Of a DNA stretch of 44,390 nt, positions 32,931 to 43,419 are shown in pieces. The stretch spans positions 651,741-696,130 of the forward strand of contig BCKQ01000010.1 of the NCBI GenBank assembly GCA_001600695.1, given 5' to 3'. Numbering within the stretch: the stretch's first letter is position 1; every line of letters begins with the position of its first letter. The translations under genes and the position numbers were made by a program. Source of the stretch: Ascoidea asiatica. Its lineage: Eukaryota > Ascomycota > Saccharomycetes > Ascoideales > Ascoideaceae. The notes beneath the pieces were generated by a model. It ran no database searches. It saw only the letters and a program-made list of their open reading frames with translations, and had not been told where the DNA came from.

Positions 32931-34871
32931 TTACTCCGTTTCATTCCTTTCATCAATTTCTTCATCATCATCTTCATTATCAATTTCTTCAACTATTAAA
33001 TTACCATTTGGACAAATACTTGGAGTATCTTTAAGTAAATTATTATTAATTAAAGTTTCATTATTTAAATTTATAAAAGGTTCTAAAGTATATCTTGGGA
33101 ATATGGATTTTAATTTAAAATTAAATTTATAATTAATCATTAAATTTTTTTCAAAAATTTTATCATTTATATTATAATTTTTATAATTAATTTTATTATT
33201 ACAAAATTTAATAAATTTATTATTAAATTTTAAATCACCAATTAATTTATCATTTTTTAAATTTTCATCTTTTTTTATAAATAAATAATTTTTTAAAATT
33301 GAATGTATAATTAAATAAAGTTCAAAAATTGTAATTAAATTATTAAATTTTCTTATTATTCTTTTATATTTTGATTTTGGAAATCTTATTACCAAAAGAA
33401 CACAATTATTATCATTCTTATCTTTATCTTTATCTTTATCTTTATCTTTATTTTTATCTTGATATTTATCTTTATCTTGATCTTTGTTGATGATAATTGG
33501 TTCAATGAGTAAAATATTTTTTTTTAAATTATTATTAAAATAATTAAATAAGAATAATTTTAAATTTTTTTTTAAAATNTCATTAAATTTTTTATTTTTA
33601 TCATTAATTAAAGATAAATTATAATTTAAATCTTGATTTTTTTTTAAAATTTTTTCATAATTTAATTTATCATTTTCTAATTTAATTTTTATTAAATTTG
33701 ATTGATATTTAATTAATTGATTATTTAATTTATTTAAAATTAAATTTAAATTATTAATACCTTGAATTCTAGCAATTATTGAAATTTTTGTATTAATATA
33801 ATTTATTGAATTATTATTTAATTTTATTGGAGTTAAAGTTAATAAAGCTAAGAAAGGTAATTTTGTTGAATTTAACATATTTGAAATTTGAAAAGTTTCT
33901 GAATTTAAAATATTACCACCCCAAAATATAATATTATTATTTTTATTATTTAAGAATTTATTAAATTTATAATTTAATAAAATTTTTTTTGTAAAAATTA
34001 AATTATCTAAATTATTTTCATTAGTTATAAAAACTAATAAGAATTTATAATTTTTTTTAATATAATATAAAGCTTGAGTATAAGAACCATTAAAGAATTT
34101 TGGTTTAATTAAAATTTCATTATCTTCATTATCTTCATTGTCTTTATTGACTTTGTTGACTTCGTTATTATTATTATTTTTATTTTCTTCTTTTTTATTT
34201 TTATTATATTCATTAATAATTAAATCAGCATTATTATTAAAATTAATTATGAAATTATTTGAATTTAAATTATTTGAATAAGAATAATTTGAATAAGAAT
34301 TTAAATTATAATTTTTTTTAATTAAGAAATTATTATTTAAATTAAAAATTTTATTAATATAAAAAATTAAATTTTTTAAAAATTTTAAAAATATATTAAA
34401 AAAAATTAAGAAAATTTTAAATGGTAAGATTATTAAAAAACTTAAGATTAAAATAGTTAAATTTTTAATCATTATGAATGAAGTTATTGCAATTGATTTA
34501 ATATTTGAGAATAAATTTTTTAAGTAATTTAATATATTTTCTTTGAAATTTATGAATGTAGATAAATAATTATTTGAATCTTGTAATAAACCAGGATATG
34601 AACCTGGAATAGTTTCAGTGTTATTGGTATTTATGGGAGAGTTGTTATTATTGATTGAATTAAAATTTGAATGTAAGAAATTAGATATTGAATTATTTAT
34701 ACTTGAATAAGAATATGAATATTGATTTTGGTTAATATTTTGGGCGTTAAGTTGGATATTATTATTTGTATTATTATTTGTATTATTGTTTGGGTTATTG
34801 TTTGGGTTATTGTTATTTTGATTAAATGAACGAAATAAGGGTATTCTTTCTTCTAATGAATTAGATGGCAT
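32931..34871 (-). CDS. UBX3: UAS/UBX-domain protein of the ER membrane (Ubx3/FAF2 type)
   Basis: A 646-residue protein, ATG at 34871. The order of parts is: an Asn-rich N terminus; a hydrophobic stretch at about 137-165 (LTILILSFLIILPFKIFLIF) that fits a membrane hairpin; a thioredoxin-like UAS domain at about 257-385, starting NGSYTQALYYIKKNYKFLLV and including a FWGG segment; a predicted coiled coil at about 385-435; a (KD)n insert near 466-486; and a C-terminal UBX domain (about 488-625) with VLLVIRFPKS, FPRYTLEPF and LIVEE. This is the architecture of S. cerevisiae Ubx3 and human FAF2. UBX domains bind Cdc48/p97, and Ubx3 is a subunit of the Dsc/Tul1 membrane ubiquitin ligase. The signature Pro-containing loop of the UBX domain is poorly conserved, so Cdc48 binding is inferred. 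Confidence 0.75.
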   Translation of the reverse strand: MPSNSLEERIPLFRSFNQNNNNPNNNPNNNTNNNTNNNIQLNAQNINQNQYSYSYSSINNSISNFLHSNFNSINNNNSPINTNNTETIPGSYPGLLQDSNNYLSTFINFKENILNYLKNLFSNIKSIAITSFIMIKNLTILILSFLIILPFKIFLIFFNIFLKFLKNLIFYINKIFNLNNNFLIKKNYNLNSYSNYSYSNNLNSNNFIINFNNNADLIINEYNKNKKEENKNNNNNEVNKVNKDNEDNEDNEILIKPKFFNGSYTQALYYIKKNYKFLLVFITNENNLDNLIFTKKILLNYKFNKFLNNKNNNIIFWGGNILNSETFQISNMLNSTKLPFLALLTLTPIKLNNNSINYINTKISIIARIQGINNLNLILNKLNNQLIKYQSNLIKIKLENDKLNYEKILKKNQDLNYNLSLINDKNKKFNXILKKNLKLFLFNYFNNNLKKNILLIEPIIINKDQDKDKYQDKNKDKDKDKDKDKNDNNCVLLVIRFPKSKYKRIIRKFNNLITIFELYLIIHSILKNYLFIKKDENLKNDKLIGDLKFNNKFIKFCNNKINYKNYNINDKIFEKNLMINYKFNFKLKSIFPRYTLEPFINLNNETLINNNLLKDTPSICPNGNLIVEEIDNEDDDEEIDERNETE

Positions 34872-35065
34872 TAGTGAATTGAATGGTGATTGTCAGTGGT
34901 TATTAGTTGTAGTAGTTGTAGTAGTTGTTTTATAATGATTAGTTGATTATTGATTGAAAGAGGTGTGATATATTATTGAGAAGAGAGATATATTAGATTG
35001 AATGATTGCTCATCTTTTGAACTGGTGATTGAAGCTAGTGTCTTGTCTTCTTCCGATAGTCTCTA

Positions 35066-35121
<56 letters not shown>
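35066..35121. repeat. ATTG tetranucleotide array, 14 copies
   Basis: A perfect tandem array in the divergent promoter of the UBX3-like gene and the microprotein gene. Confidence 0.9.
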
Positions 35122-35122
<1 letters not shown>

Positions 35123-35447
35123 CTTGTTCTTGTTCTTGTTTAATATATTGTTTATATTCTTTATCTTCTTTTCTTCTTTTCTTCTTCTTTTGTTTATTTC
35201 TTTTAAAGCTTCTTTTTGAATCGAGGAACCGGAATGTGCCGAACGAGGCAACTGGAAGACAGCCACTTCCGGCCGTTCCCGTGACGTACCCACCCCCATT
35301 CAACCCCTTCCGACTTTGTGGTTTAAAACGGGCAATTTCCACAGATCCAAACTTTTCAAAAATACAAAAAAAAGGATACTGAAAAGTGAAATGAAATTTG
35401 AAATGAAAAGTGAAGTGAAATTTGAAATTGATCGATGTCGACTATGG

Positions 35448-35483
35448 AAGTAAACAAGTAAACAAGTAAACAAGTAAACAAGT
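35448..35483. repeat. AAGTAAAC tandem repeat, 4 copies
   Basis: Four perfect 8-bp units plus a partial unit, in the upstream region of the microprotein gene. GTAAACA within the unit matches the forkhead core. Confidence 0.85.
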
Positions 35484-35707
35484 TAAGAACAAAGAACAAG
35501 ATGACAGCAAAGTATATAAAATATCAAAGGTCCAGTACCAGGGAAATTGTTTTCAGTCAAATATTTAAACATCTTTACTTCTTCTTTCTAATTTCTTTAT
35601 AATTTGACTCTTTTAACTTTCATAAATTAAAATCAATAATTCAAATTATCTTTATATATTATAATAAACTATTCATATTCATATTCATATTCATATTCAT
35701 ATTAAAA

Positions 35708-35866
35708 ATGTATTCAAATTCAAATATAGATGATTTAATTTTAAAAGATGTTAAAATTGATGAAGAAACAACAAGTGATTATACTTGGAGATGTAAATAT
35801 TGTGGTAAATTTAATGATCCAACTGATAAATGTATTTTTTGTTTAACTGAAAGAAAATTCATCTAG
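35708..35866 (+). CDS. RanBP2-type zinc-finger microprotein (52 aa)
   Basis: ATG at 35708, stop TAG at 35864-35866, giving 52 residues. The first 26 residues are acidic and polar. The rest is one zinc finger, WRCKYCGKFNDPTDKCIFC: W27-x-C29-x2-C32-x3-N36, then C42-x2-C45. This is the W-x-C-x2-C-x3-N-x5-C-x2-C signature of RanBP2/NZF-type fingers, which bind ubiquitin or single-stranded RNA. NZF ubiquitin binding usually needs Thr-Phe after the second Cys; here it is Gly-Lys, so RNA or protein binding is as likely. A clean match to a zinc-ligand signature makes chance unlikely. It stands between the UBX3-like gene (divergent) and the amine oxidase gene (convergent). I know of no named yeast protein of this form. 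Confidence 0.75.
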   Translation: MYSNSNIDDLILKDVKIDEETTSDYTWRCKYCGKFNDPTDKCIFCLTERKFI

Positions 35867-36240
35867 TTACAAAACTATCTATACTATTTATTATTTATTA
35901 TTTATTATTTATTATTTATTATTTATTAATTATGTAGCTAATAAATTATTATTTTAAAAAATAAAAATGTAAGACAACAATGAGACATGTACCCCGATGG
36001 ATTCTCAGGTGTAGATTGCATATGTAGTATAGTATAGTATAGTATATTATAGAATAGTCTTACTTACCGTAGAATATTGTATGTTCTCTTCAATAATGTG
36101 TCTTAATAGATAACTATAACTATACAGTGTTTTAATATAATTTATAGAGTATTATTTGTGTATTTATGTCATATATATATAAGATAGATAAAAGAGTGAG
36201 ATAAAAGAGTAAAGAGAGTAAAAAAGTCGATTAAAGATTA
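35867..36240. other. convergent intergenic region with short tandem repeats
   Basis: The shared 3' region of the microprotein and amine oxidase genes. It holds a TTATTTA-type heptamer array (about 35885-35927) and an AGTAT pentamer array (about 36027-36050). No gene. Confidence 0.6.
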
Positions 36241-38391
36241 TTATTCTTTTTGAAAACGACAACATGAAATTGTACCTTTAGTATTTTCAAATGCTAATCT
36301 TGATGCATTATCTGTTTTACTAATGATTTGTGAATTTAATGCATTTCTTGCTTCTGATGTTGTCATTGAATGTGATGGTATAATATCTAATGCTGGATTT
36401 TCAATAAAAAAATTTCTTGGTCTTAATAATAATGACATTGGTTCACTTGGCATTAATGGAAAATCTTCACATGCTGGAAAATGTGTAATACCAAATGTAT
36501 GCCAAAATAAAATATCTGTATTTTCAATATTATCTTTTTGATCTCCTAACCATTTTCTCATACCAATTAATCCATCTCCTGACCATTGTGGTACATGTTC
36601 ACCACTTGGATATAACATTGAAGATTCTGGATAAAGATTATTTTCATCTTCTTTAAATGGTACAACCATAACTGAATTATGTGCCCATGGTGCTCTTTTA
36701 TATGGTAATGATCCTGGTTGTGCTAACATTTTTGGACAATATGTTGAAACTAATTTATATGATGATGGTTTACCAGAATATGGATTAATAGAATTTGGAT
36801 TAAAAATATCCCATGATCTACCTGTTGTAGATTCATAATCTGTTAATGAATCTTTAACAGTTTTAAATGTTGTTTTTTTAGCATAAAATCCATTACCATA
36901 TAAATTTTTTGGTGAACCAATTGGTTCTTCATAAGTCATTGCATCAACAGTTGCAGCTGAATTACCATCACCATCAATTCTTGGATGAATTCTTAAAGCA
37001 AATAAATGTTGATGATTATGTGCATTAACTTTTGGATAAACTTTTGTACCAAATGGATCAGTAATTTCATTTTCTAAAGCAACATAAGTATTTAAAATTC
37101 CTGTTAATTTAATATCTAATTTTATTGTACCATCTTGCATAAAATTCCAATAAAGACAATATTCATAATTTGCAGCAGTAAAAATTTGAGAAATAATTAA
37201 TTTTGTTGATCTTGTAACAATAGAAGTACCAAAATTATCTCTAAAATCAGAATGTTTAAATAAAATACCATCATCTTCTTCATGAATACAAATTGCATGT
37301 TTAATAGTAATTGGATCACCTTTTCTATCAACAAAATGAGCATCAAGATAATGAATTACACCTTTACAATCACAACCTAAAGATAATGGATTTGTCATAT
37401 AACCTGCACCATATTCACCAATATCTAAAGCATGTTTTCTATGATGCCAAGCATTTGGATCACTTGAAGGTTGACCATATGGTACAATCATTTCAGCTAA
37501 TGAAATTCTATGAAATAAAGGTCTAATTTTACCATGATCATTATAAGAAATATCACTTAAGACAATACCTTCTCTATAATTAAAACCAATATGAAATTTA
37601 AAATTTGACCATTCCATAATTTGATTTGAAATTTTAAAAGAAACACCATCAGGTTGAGTAACATTTATAGGTTTTGAATCAGTTCTCATTTTACCATGTT
37701 TTAAAATTGAATCTTTTGGATTGAAATTTGAATGAGGATATTTTGAAATTGGTCTTCTAATTTTTGGTATATCAATAAATATAACTTTTTGATTTTCAGT
37801 ATCAATAATTGGACAAAAATCTAAAGCATGAGAATATTGAGAATCATCTTCATTTGATCTATAATAAACTAAAGCTTGTTGTAATCTTTTTGAAGCACCC
37901 CATCTTGCATCATAACCAATAGTCCATGGATCACAATAAATTTGATTCATTTGATTTTCAGAAATTCCAGAAATTTTACATTGTTCTATAACTTTTGGAT
38001 CTTTTCTNATTATTGATTCAGTTGATTGTAAATCTTCAACAGTTAAAATTGGTTGTACACCAATTGTATTTTTAAGAGTTAAAACCATTAAAGTTGTTAA
38101 ATCAACAATACCTTCTTGAACACCTTGAATACCAGATTCTAAAATTACAAAATATGCTAATCTTAAAGGTAATGGACCATTTTTATCTTTCCAATTTAAA
38201 AATGAATTTTTAGTTGGTTCTCTTAAAGTAACAGTATTAAAAGAAATAGATCTATTAATATATTTTAATTTAATTACATTAACTGCAGCTTTTAATTCAT
38301 TTATACTTAATGGATCTAAAGGATGAGAAGGAGGTGGTGGAGGAGAAACAGAAGCAGTAGCTTGAGAAGCAATTTGTTGTAATCTTTCCAT
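36241..38391 (-). CDS. AMO1: copper-containing primary amine oxidase, peroxisomal type
   Basis: A 716-residue protein very close to the Ogataea (Hansenula) polymorpha amine oxidase in sequence and length. It oxidises primary amines (methylamine, ethylamine) to aldehyde, ammonia and hydrogen peroxide, allowing amines to serve as nitrogen source. The quinone cofactor TPQ is made from Tyr409 in the motif ANYEYCLYW. Copper ligands are H460 and H462 in NAHNHQHLF and H638 in GITHFP. The probable catalytic base is D323 in HALDIGEYGAG. The N terminus MERLQQIASQA contains RL-x5-QA, matching the PTS2 peroxisomal signal. Two small N-terminal domains and the large C-terminal beta-sandwich domain are all present. 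One residue (128) is unreadable. No sign of decay. Confidence 0.97.
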   Translation of the reverse strand: MERLQQIASQATASVSPPPPPSHPLDPLSINELKAAVNVIKLKYINRSISFNTVTLREPTKNSFLNWKDKNGPLPLRLAYFVILESGIQGVQEGIVDLTTLMVLTLKNTIGVQPILTVEDLQSTESIXRKDPKVIEQCKISGISENQMNQIYCDPWTIGYDARWGASKRLQQALVYYRSNEDDSQYSHALDFCPIIDTENQKVIFIDIPKIRRPISKYPHSNFNPKDSILKHGKMRTDSKPINVTQPDGVSFKISNQIMEWSNFKFHIGFNYREGIVLSDISYNDHGKIRPLFHRISLAEMIVPYGQPSSDPNAWHHRKHALDIGEYGAGYMTNPLSLGCDCKGVIHYLDAHFVDRKGDPITIKHAICIHEEDDGILFKHSDFRDNFGTSIVTRSTKLIISQIFTAANYEYCLYWNFMQDGTIKLDIKLTGILNTYVALENEITDPFGTKVYPKVNAHNHQHLFALRIHPRIDGDGNSAATVDAMTYEEPIGSPKNLYGNGFYAKKTTFKTVKDSLTDYESTTGRSWDIFNPNSINPYSGKPSSYKLVSTYCPKMLAQPGSLPYKRAPWAHNSVMVVPFKEDENNLYPESSMLYPSGEHVPQWSGDGLIGMRKWLGDQKDNIENTDILFWHTFGITHFPACEDFPLMPSEPMSLLLRPRNFFIENPALDIIPSHSMTTSEARNALNSQIISKTDNASRLAFENTKGTISCCRFQKE

Positions 38392-38422
38392 TTTAAATGA
38401 TAATGATTATAATGATAATAGT

Positions 38423-38482
38423 AATGATTATATTAATGATTATATTAATGATTATATTAATGATTATATTAATGATTATATT
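38423..38482. repeat. 12-bp tandem repeat, 5 copies
   Basis: Five perfect copies of AATGATTATATT about 30-90 bp upstream of the amine oxidase start codon; probably within the leader or core promoter. Confidence 0.9.
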
Positions 38483-39211
38483 AAATGATAATGAATATAA
38501 GTAATAAAGTAATAGAGTAATAGAGTAGTGAATAAATAAATGAATAGATTAATAAAAAAGAAGAGAATATTGAATTAATTTATATTAAATTAGAATATAA
38601 TAATATAACTACTTTTTAACTTTTTAAATAAGATTAATAACATTTTAGTATATTAAGTACAATAAGAGTAATAAAAAGGATGATAATAAACCCCGAATTT
38701 GAATTTTTAGATAAAATAATAAATAATTATCGAGTTAAAGGGACTAAATTGAATAATAATTTTAANTTGAAATTTTTTTGGATAAGAAATTGCAATAGAA
38801 ATTGAAATTTAGAATTAGTAATTGAATAAGAAATTTGAGTAGTGGAAAAGAGAACCGAATTGGGAAACTGGAAGATTGATTAGAGAGAAAAAGGTTGGTA
38901 TTTTTGTATTTGATTTAAAAAAGAAGCAGCATAATAGATTTAAGATATTCCTGATGGATATTATGACAGTTTGAAGTGGTTAATGGTTTCTAATTCTTCA
39001 ATCATGGAGTGATTTGAATGTATATTTGAATATTCAACTTATTCATTTTGAGTAANTTGAAGATTTAAATGTTTATTTATTTCCATCTTCATTCTTCTTC
39101 ACTCTGTTTATCTCTGTTTATTTCTGTTGTACTTGCTAATATTGGTGTTTGTGTTTGTGTTAGTGTTACTGTTAGTGATAGTGATAGTGTTTGTGTTGCA
39201 CGTGATTAAGT

Positions 39212-39355
39212 CTGGGAAGAGAGACCAGGGCTGTGGGTGCACTTGTGAGTATGCAAGTGTTCAAACCTTATAACTGTTTTAGTCAGCTGACCTGTTTGAG
39301 TCCAGTTCCGTGGTTCTTTTGTGGAACTGATTACCGAATTGGGAAGTGATTCCCA
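39212..39355. repeat. cluster of five short palindromes and hairpins
   Basis: In 144 bp there are CTGG/CCAG (39212-39215 / 39224-39227), CACTTG/CAAGTG (39240-39245 / 39254-39259), the perfect palindrome GTCAGCTGAC (39282-39291), CAGTTCC/GGAACTG (39303-39309 / 39323-39329) and TGGGAA/TTCCCA (39340-39345 / 39350-39355). The block is GC-richer than its flanks and non-coding. It could be a structured RNA gene, a foldback element or an array of dyad protein sites. Confidence 0.6.
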
Positions 39356-39635
39356 GGTGAATAATTTGTAATTTGTAACTAATAACTTATNAGTGATACT
39401 GTAAGTGTTAATGAAATAAATAATGAAATAATGAAGTAAGTAAGTAATGAAGGAGTGAAATATATAAAATATATATGAATAATCATAAATAAAAGCAATC
39501 GTGAATAAACTAGCAAAATGAAACAAGAAAACAAAGAGACAGAGAGAGAGAGAGANAGCGTAAAAAGAGTAAATAATGAAAAATGAAGAAGTATGTAATG
39601 TAAAATATGAAGAGAGCAAAAAAAGAAAAGAAATT

Positions 39636-41214
39636 TTAGTCAATTGAAATTCTAGGAACTGTGATATCTGTTCTTTTAACAGGTGTTGAATTAATTCTTG
39701 ATGAATTACCAAACAGATTTTCATGATTATGATGAATTTGATTATTATTTTGATTATGATTATGATGATAATCATAATTATCAATTAATGTACCATTGTT
39801 ATTAATACCATTTTCTTTTTCATTAATTAAACTTTGTAAATTTTTATTTAAAATTTTATTATTTTCATTATCTAAATCTAATGTATTTCTATTAGAATTA
39901 TCAATTGAATATATTGATTCATTATTACCACCATTACTACTACTATTATGGTTACTAATATCTTTAATACTTATATTACTATTATTATTATTATTATTAT
40001 TATCACCATTATCATTTAATAAATTTAAATCAATCTCATTTTCATATTTTAAATGTATATGTCTTTTATTTAAAAATTTTATCCATGAAATTGAAATTAT
40101 TGGTTTTAAACCTTTATTAAAATTCAAAATAATTTTAATATTAATAATTATAATTAAAATTAAAAAAAAAATTGAAAATGTTGCAAATATTGTTAATGAA
40201 TCTCTACCAGGATAATAAATTTTTGCATCTGTATTAAATGTATAAATTCTAATTAATTTATAAATTATAAATATTAATCCAATTATATAAAAAATTAAAA
40301 TTATTATTGATCCAATTAAATTTTCTAAAGATGTAAAAAAATCTCCAAATATAAATATAATTAAACTTAATGGTATAATTAATGATATTAATATAATTTC
40401 ATAAATTTTTGAATTATATAAAATTATAACTAAATATTCAATTGTAAAAACTGGGAAAAAAAATGCATTTAAAAAAATTAAAGTTCTATAAATTTGAAAA
40501 ATTCTTAATCTTTTTTTTGCATCAGTTGAAGCTCCAATTTTTTTAAAATTTTTCCAAAGAAATTCTTTTCTTATATGAAATATAAAAATATAAGATTGTA
40601 AAAAAAATACTAATCCAGAAATTATTATTACAATTATTGAAATTAATTTTGTTTTTGATCTCCAATTTGTTGGTAATGTAATTATTAAAAATTCTTTTAA
40701 TTCATTAAATTGTATACCAGAATACATAAATTCACAACCTAAAAAAAAAATTAATAAAGTTAATTGAATATTTGATTTTGATTTTATTGAAGTTAAAGTT
40801 AAAATAATTTGATAAAATTCTGCACAAATAAATAAAGCTAAATAAGTTTCTATAGCTCTTTTTTTTTTTGGGGTACCTCTTGATTCATCAACATGTTTAT
40901 TATAAATTATTTGAATATAAATTTGTAAAGATAAAATAATTATTGAACTTAAGATTGAAATTGTGATGAAAATATAAATATAATATTTTATATTAATTTT
41001 ATTTTTATACCAAGTTTTCCAATTATCTTGATGTTTATTATCATTTAAATTTTCTAAATCTAGACCAAGTTCATTATTATTTGAAGATAAAGGTAAAGTT
41101 TTATTATGTTTTAAAATATTTGGTATATGATTATGATTATGATTATGAGAGTTATTTAATAAATTTGAAGTTGAACCATTTAATAATGTATTACTATTAT
41201 TATTACTTATATTG

Positions 41215-41258
<44 letters not shown>

Positions 41259-41765
41259 GAGTATGTTCAAAGTATTATTTCTTGAATTTTTATTTATTAA
41301 ATTATTTGGATTATAAGAAGTATCATTATTTAAGAAATCATTTGAATAATTATAATTTGTATTATAATTATATTCAAAATCACTTAAATTATTATTTATT
41401 GAATTTGTAGTTGTAAGATTATTATTACTATTATTAAAAGATATATTTGAATTAAAAGGATGTAAAGGCATTTCAATAATATCATTTAAATCTAAATTAT
41501 CAATTCTATCTAATAAAGAATTATTATCACTTTCCGAATCATAATCTTGATCATTATTTATATTATTACTATTTATTTTTGAACTTCTTTTTGAACTTCT
41601 CTTTGAGTTTCTTTTACTATCATTATTGTCATTCATATTGTTAGTTGTGGCTGTATTATTTATGATATTATTATCTTTTGAAAGTTTAGATTCCTGAGAC
41701 AGAATTGAAGTTGAAGTTGAAGTTGAAGTTGAAGTTGAAGTTGAAGTTGGTATTGAACGTTGCAT
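39636..41765 (-). CDS. UPF0658-family Golgi-type multi-pass membrane protein
   Basis: A 709-residue protein, ATG at 41765. Residues 1-245 are a low-complexity cytoplasmic-type region: a (ST)n tract near 7-20 encoded by hexamers, a Lys/Ser/Arg patch near 50-64, and poly-Asn at about 169-183. About 7-8 membrane spans follow (roughly 263-287, 307-327, 331-350, 373-395, 427-448, 455-474, 483-504 and 524-548), then an Asn/His-rich tail. Between spans 1 and 2 is HVDESRGTPKKKRAIETYLA. Segments such as IYRTLIFLNAFFFPVFTIEY, RDSLTIFATFSIFFL and NFNKGLKP match my recollection of the fungal UPF0658 family, annotated as Golgi membrane proteins in fission yeast. Molecular function is unknown. The long N-terminal extension seems particular to this lineage. 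Confidence 0.7.
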
Positions 41766-43400
41766 TTGAATATATATGATTGATTGATGATTGATTGATG
41801 AAGATTGACTGATAAGTATATTTGATTTGATTTGAATTTGATAAAAAGGTGAATATGTGAATTAGTGAATAAATAAGTAAGTTAATACAGAAGAGCCAGA
41901 TATATTACCTGAATATGATTGATTGAATACGATTGAAAAGGAATGTATTTGATTCTAGTATATTATTATGAATATATTAATATGAGTTGAATTGACTAAA
42001 TGATTATATTTGACTAAATGATTATATTTGATTAAATGATTATATTTGAATATATTTGATTGTCTGCTTATTTGGTGTTATTTTATTATTTATCATTATT
42101 TGGGAGTAAAAATAGAAGAAATTCTCGTTTAGTTCAAAACCAGCCCGACGGTGCAGCGGTCAGCCACGATTGCTGTGCCTCGCAGGCTGACAAAAGAGAA
42201 AAAAGAAGAACCGTGTATCTGGTCTCCTGCTGATGTAACTGATTACGTAACAAGCATTTTAATTTTAATTTTGACATTTCCTCATTTTCATCCACTTTTT
42301 TACATCACAAAAGGAACCTGAAGGATTTAATCATGGTGATTTATTATAAATATCTCAGTTCTGTATTTTAAATGACTATTTTAAATGACTATTTTAAATG
42401 ACTATTTCTTTATAAAGCAATAATATTCAATGAAATGACTTTGGCTGTTGCTTCATTTTTGATGATTCTCTCATTTTATTACTATTTCTAGTCTAAATAT
42501 CTCTTATAACTTGATCCATTTCCATTTCCATTTCTCTCTCTTTTGATTAATATAATCTCCATTGATGAAGTTTTATTATTAATTGAATCATTAAAGAACC
42601 AATATTTTTAGTTTCAATGTCATTTAAATGTTATTTCTAATAAGAAATAATGATTTGATCATGTAATAAAAGTAATTATTGATAAACTTCTTAATACTTT
42701 TTCTTATAATTTCACTTGAATAAACATCTCAATTTCATTCTTTTATATCATTTCATAAAAATGTCTTAGAATTTATCAATCATAACTTGATAAAACTATT
42801 ATTTCTTTTTAATTCTTACTTTTGTTAATAGTTTCTAGTTATCAAAAAGGGAATTAAAAAAAGAAAATTAAACTCAACCAATTTTTCAATCTGATAATAA
42901 ATCAATCATTTTTTGAATATTGAGTAAATTGTAAAAACTATCTCATTTTTACTCAATTTATTCTCTTCAATTCATTTTTATTTTATTTTATTATTCTTCA
43001 GATTCTTCAATCTCATCACAATCATTCATTATCATTCATTATCATTTATTATCATTTATTATTAATAATCTCATCTCGTTTAACTTTAAAAATGAATTTT
43101 AAATACAAAATTCTTGAATATTTCCCTTTTTTTTTAACAAATCTCAAACGGTTTTTTTTTTTTCAATATCTCTTTAATTGAACTTATTTATAATTTTATT
43201 CCAATCATCATCACAAATCAAATTCAAACTTATCTATATTCTAATTAAATCTTAGAAAGGCAAGAAAGTAATCAAATAGAAAACTCCTATTAGAAAATAT
43301 AAAAAATATTATCAAAAAAAATATTATACTTAAATTTAAAAGAAAACAAAGTTCTACTTCATCATAAATAATGAATAAATCTTTGAATCCAAGATAATCT
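41766..43400. other. intergenic region upstream of the UPF0658 gene
   Basis: No gene seen. Near the gene are (TTGA)n-like runs and three copies of a 17-bp unit around ACTAAATGATTATATTT (about 41995-42050). A GC-rich island (about 42125-42245) contains the inverted pair GTCAGCC (42159-42165) / GGCTGAC (42185-42191). A 13-bp unit repeats three times near 42362-42404, and an 11-bp TCATTTATTAT-type repeat lies near 43022-43062. Confidence 0.5.
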
Positions 43401-43419
43401 TATAGTTGAAGAACTGCAT

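Larger units (their letters stand above)
34872..35707. promoter_or_regulatory. divergent upstream region of UBX3-like gene and zinc-finger microprotein
   Basis: It contains a 14-copy ATTG tetranucleotide array (35066-35121) and a GC-rich island (about 35220-35345) with the inverted pair CCGGAA (35229-35234) / TTCCGG (35267-35272). An AAGTAAAC repeat (35448-35483) and an ATTCAT hexamer run (about 35677-35703) just before the microprotein ATG complete the region. ORFs here are translations of repeats. Confidence 0.5.
38392..39635. other. intergenic region with tandem repeat and hairpin cluster
   Basis: The amine oxidase upstream side carries five perfect copies of AATGATTATATT (38423-38482). 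Near 39135-39200 is a GTGTTAGT/GTGATAGT-like degenerate repeat, followed by a hairpin cluster listed separately. The ORF at 39206-39784 overlaps the UPF0658 gene in another frame and is not a gene. Confidence 0.5.

Noticed and set aside
35010-35342. ORF containing SINQ repeats
   Set aside because: Translation of the ATTG tetranucleotide array plus a GC island; nothing recognisable.
39206-39784. 192-codon minus-strand ORF
   Set aside because: It overlaps the start of the 3' end of the UPF0658 gene in another frame and is mostly Ile/Ser/Phe from T-rich repeats.
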